The notes below the pieces were generated by a model. The model saw only the letters and a list, made by a program, of their open reading frames with translations. It had not been told where the DNA came from and did no database searches. 64,000 nucleotides of DNA, from assembly GCF_000093085.1 (NCBI RefSeq), contig NC_014219.1, positions 2,968,384 to 3,032,383 on the forward strand, given 5' to 3'. The stretch comes from [Bacillus] selenitireducens MLS10 (lineage in GTDB: Bacteria; Bacillota; Bacilli; Bacillales; Salisediminibacteriaceae). Shown one piece after another: positions 62,019 to 64,000 of this stretch. Position numbers and translations under genes: made by a program. Numbering within the stretch: position 1 is the stretch's first letter; every line of letters starts with the position of its first letter.

Positions 62019-63752
62019 TCATACTTTACAATGGGTTCCCGTTTCACTGTCAAAATATCCAAGATCCGTCAGCTTCAGCGCCGGGATCACCGGCAGACAC
62101 ATAAAGGACAGTGCGGAGAACGGATGAAAGGCACCGGTGTAGCCGATTTCCGCAAGGGCACGATCCACCTCTCTGATGCCGGTAAAGACTTCCTGAACCG
62201 GCCTGGATGACATCAGCCCGGCAATATCGAGAGAAAGGCTGCCGATAAGCGTCCCGTCCTTCACAACAGCGAGGTCGCCGCCCATCTCTTCCACCGACCG
62301 GATCGCAAGAAGCATATCCGCATCAGCGTCCCCTGCCGCAACGAGGTTGTGCGAATCATGGGCAATTGTGCCGGCGATCGCACCACCCTTCAGACCGAGA
62401 TTTTTTATGAAGCCGAGTCCGATATTTCCCGTTGCACGGTGCCTTTCGATCACGGCCATTTTCCAGATGTCCTGAGACGGATCCGCCTGAAAACGCCCCT
62501 CCTGGACAGGGAGTGTTGCAAATCCTTTCGCCGTGACAAGGCTGTGCGGTGTGAGTTCGATGACCATCGCAGACCCTGACTCATTCACGGGAATATGCAG
62601 GTCTTTCTCCGTAACGGCAGGAATCTGTACGGTGTTTTGAACGGCTTTTGGGTAACCGGTCTCTGTCCGTTCATCACCCGTCAGCATCTTGCCTTTTCTT
62701 GCCACCATCTCGCCATCCTTCCAAACCGCATCGATCTCAAAGCGTTCAAGATCGTCAAGAAGGATGAAATCGGCTCGATAACCCGGGGAAATCGCCCCTT
62801 TATCCGTGAATCCGTAGCATTCAGCCGCATTCAAAGACGCGATCTGAACCGCCTGAACCGCATCCATGCCCCGATCAACGGCCAGGCGGATATGGTCATC
62901 AATCGAACCCCGTTCGAGGAGTTCATCAATATGCTTGTCATCGGTGCAGAACATGAATTTACGCGCATTCCGGTCATTGACGGCAGGAAGCAATGCCGGG
63001 AGATCCTTCGCGGCAGAGCCCTGTCTGATCATGACATAAAAGCCTGAACGGATCCGGGCCAGCGCCTCTTCAGCCGTGGTGCATTCATGATCGGTTTTGA
63101 CGCCGGCACTGCGGTAGACGTTCAAACTCGCATCCGGCAAGCCGGCACCGTGACCATCGATGTGCCCGGTATGCGCACTGGCATCACTAAGCTTTGTCAG
63201 CATATCCTCATCGGTCTGTTCGACGGACGGGTAGTCCATGACCTCTGCCAATCCGAGCACCCTCGGGTGTTGGTAAAACGGCTTCAGATCCCCTGCGGTC
63301 AGTCTCGCACCGGCGTTCTCAAAAGGCGTCGCCGGTACACAGCTCGGCAGCATAAACGCCACGTCGAGAGGGATATTCTCTGAATCATCAATCATAAACT
63401 GCACGCCTTCACTGCCACTGACGTTGGCAATTTCATGAGGGTCCGTCACAATCGTCGTCACCCCGTGGGGAACGACCACTTCAGAGAACCGCCGCGGCTG
63501 GACCATGGAAGACTCAATATGCACATGCCCGTCGATCAGGCCCGGCACCATATATTGCCCCTGCACATCGATTTCCGTCTTTCCTTCATACATGCCAGTC
63601 CCGGCAATGATGCCGTCCTGAACTGCCACGTCGCATCGTTCAACCTCGAGGGAGAACACATTGACGACATTGGCATTTTTGATTACCAGGTCGGCCTTTT
63701 CCCTGCCCGATGCCACGTCGATCCGTCTTTTCAGGTTGTCCTGCTCATTCAT
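62019..63752 (-). CDS. ade: Adenine deaminase
   Basis: The 577-residue protein belongs to the amidohydrolase superfamily and matches AdeC: MVPGLIDGHVHIESSMVQPRRFSEVVVPHGVTTIVTDPHEIANVSG (metal His residues), KFMFCTDDKHIDELLERGSIDDHIR and a C-terminal VEEMGGDLAVVKDG. It converts adenine to hypoxanthine in purine salvage. GAGGAG is 8 bases before the ATG at 63752. No purine riboswitch was recognised upstream, though the intergenic region is short. Confidence 0.93.
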   Translation of the reverse strand: MNEQDNLKRRIDVASGREKADLVIKNANVVNVFSLEVERCDVAVQDGIIAGTGMYEGKTEIDVQGQYMVPGLIDGHVHIESSMVQPRRFSEVVVPHGVTTIVTDPHEIANVSGSEGVQFMIDDSENIPLDVAFMLPSCVPATPFENAGARLTAGDLKPFYQHPRVLGLAEVMDYPSVEQTDEDMLTKLSDASAHTGHIDGHGAGLPDASLNVYRSAGVKTDHECTTAEEALARIRSGFYVMIRQGSAAKDLPALLPAVNDRNARKFMFCTDDKHIDELLERGSIDDHIRLAVDRGMDAVQAVQIASLNAAECYGFTDKGAISPGYRADFILLDDLERFEIDAVWKDGEMVARKGKMLTGDERTETGYPKAVQNTVQIPAVTEKDLHIPVNESGSAMVIELTPHSLVTAKGFATLPVQEGRFQADPSQDIWKMAVIERHRATGNIGLGFIKNLGLKGGAIAGTIAHDSHNLVAAGDADADMLLAIRSVEEMGGDLAVVKDGTLIGSLSLDIAGLMSSRPVQEVFTGIREVDRALAEIGYTGAFHPFSALSFMCLPVIPALKLTDLGYFDSETGTHCKV

Positions 63753-63828
63753 ATCGATCACTCCTCTTCGAATTCAAGGTAATTTACTCTAATTGATTCA
63801 TTCCATTCAGTATAATGGAGCGTGACCG

Positions 63829-63880
63829 AAAAAAGAAGAGGTCTGACCTATTTTGTCAGCAAATATCCCCTTCTTTTTTT
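63829..63880 (-). terminator. Possible terminator after the ABC exporter gene
   Basis: AAAAAGAAGAGG and CCCCTTCTTTTTTT pair imperfectly with a smaller hairpin inside, between the ABC exporter stop and ade. Confidence 0.5.
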
Positions 63881-63889
63881 GAACCTGAA

Positions 63890-64000
63890 TCAGACGATCT
63901 GTTTTTCACGCTGCGCCCGGACGAGGTCCGCATAGAAACCGTCCTGACGCAGAAGCATTTGGTGGGACCCCTGCTCAATCAGGGACCCTTCATTCAGGAC
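63890..64000 (-). CDS. ABC transporter (exporter) C-terminal end, partial
   Basis: The reverse frame is open from the window edge for 36 codons and ends at 63890. It reads VLNEGSLIEQGSHQMLLRQDGFYADLVRAQREKQIV, the typical last part of an exporter-type ABC ATPase (after the H-loop). The ATPase core lies outside the window. The upstream gene product cannot be named further. Confidence 0.78.
   Translation of the reverse strand, partial: VLNEGSLIEQGSHQMLLRQDGFYADLVRAQREKQIV

Noticed and set aside
1-64000. CRISPR arrays, rRNA, tRNA and known riboswitch classes
   Set aside because: I scanned for regular repeat-spacer patterns, tRNA-like CCA-terminated cloverleaf sequences and familiar riboswitch motifs and saw none that I could support.

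Overview
The window looks like chromosome of a Bacillaceae bacterium. The evidence is strong AGGAGG-type ribosome sites, Bacillus-type small genes (yfhJ, yfhH, SE1561 family, FbpB family), the mutY-yfhP-yfhJ-yfhH-recX-yfhF neighbourhood known from B. subtilis, and the spore-former gene ytvI. Base composition looks intermediate and many proteins are acidic, which would suit a salt- or alkali-adapted relative; I cannot fix the genus. Every family name here comes from reading the sequence, not from a search.

Layout. 1-7,500: end of a gamma-glutamyltransferase, an SDR, and the mutY/recX block. 7,500-14,500: the trehalose-6-phosphate genes treA-treR behind a promoter with a perfect TreR-type palindrome, an AEC carrier, a YtkA-like lipoprotein, a membrane lysozyme-like protein coupled to a very acidic protein, and a short FAD protein. 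14,570-20,960: an AT-rich accessory segment bracketed by two direct copies (about 87% identical over 120 bp) of the 3' end of rlmD with its terminator. It holds two lipoproteins, a snapalysin/matrixin-type secreted protease, decayed IS4 and IS1182-type elements, and a serine recombinase that lost its catalytic domain right at the right-hand copy.

20,900-29,100: rlmD, a histidine phosphatase, a frameshifted DoxX gene, an Asn/Glu-rich lipoprotein, yfkAB, and MATE and MFS exporters. 29,340-30,840: an IS200/IS605-type element with a frameshifted tnpB. Opposite tnpB lies a 44-residue ribbon-helix-helix protein, and two 10-bp direct repeats lie over the tnpB promoter. 30,900-42,900: mainly housekeeping or stress genes (VLRF1-type factor, MBL hydrolase, FbpB-like protein, SCP2, plsC, an unusual iron-sulfur protein, acylphosphatase, photolyase, an Eis-like acetyltransferase, aldehyde dehydrogenase, carbonic anhydrase).

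42,900-44,400: a sulfur-transfer cluster (TusA-like, TusA-rhodanese fusion, thioredoxin-like) with two CsoR/CstR-type operator candidates. 44,400-64,000: a glycosyltransferase, ytvI, a DUF2325 gene with a Fur-box-like upstream site, a TspO-like protein, a frameshifted ABC-F gene (yfmR type), recQ, csaA, a Dcu-type C4-dicarboxylate carrier with an Fnr-type palindrome, a chemoreceptor, a GGDEF/EAL protein, adenine deaminase, and the end of an ABC exporter. Three otherwise intact genes (doxX, tnpB, yfmR) each lack one base in or beside a homopolymer, so base-calling error should be excluded before they are called pseudogenes.
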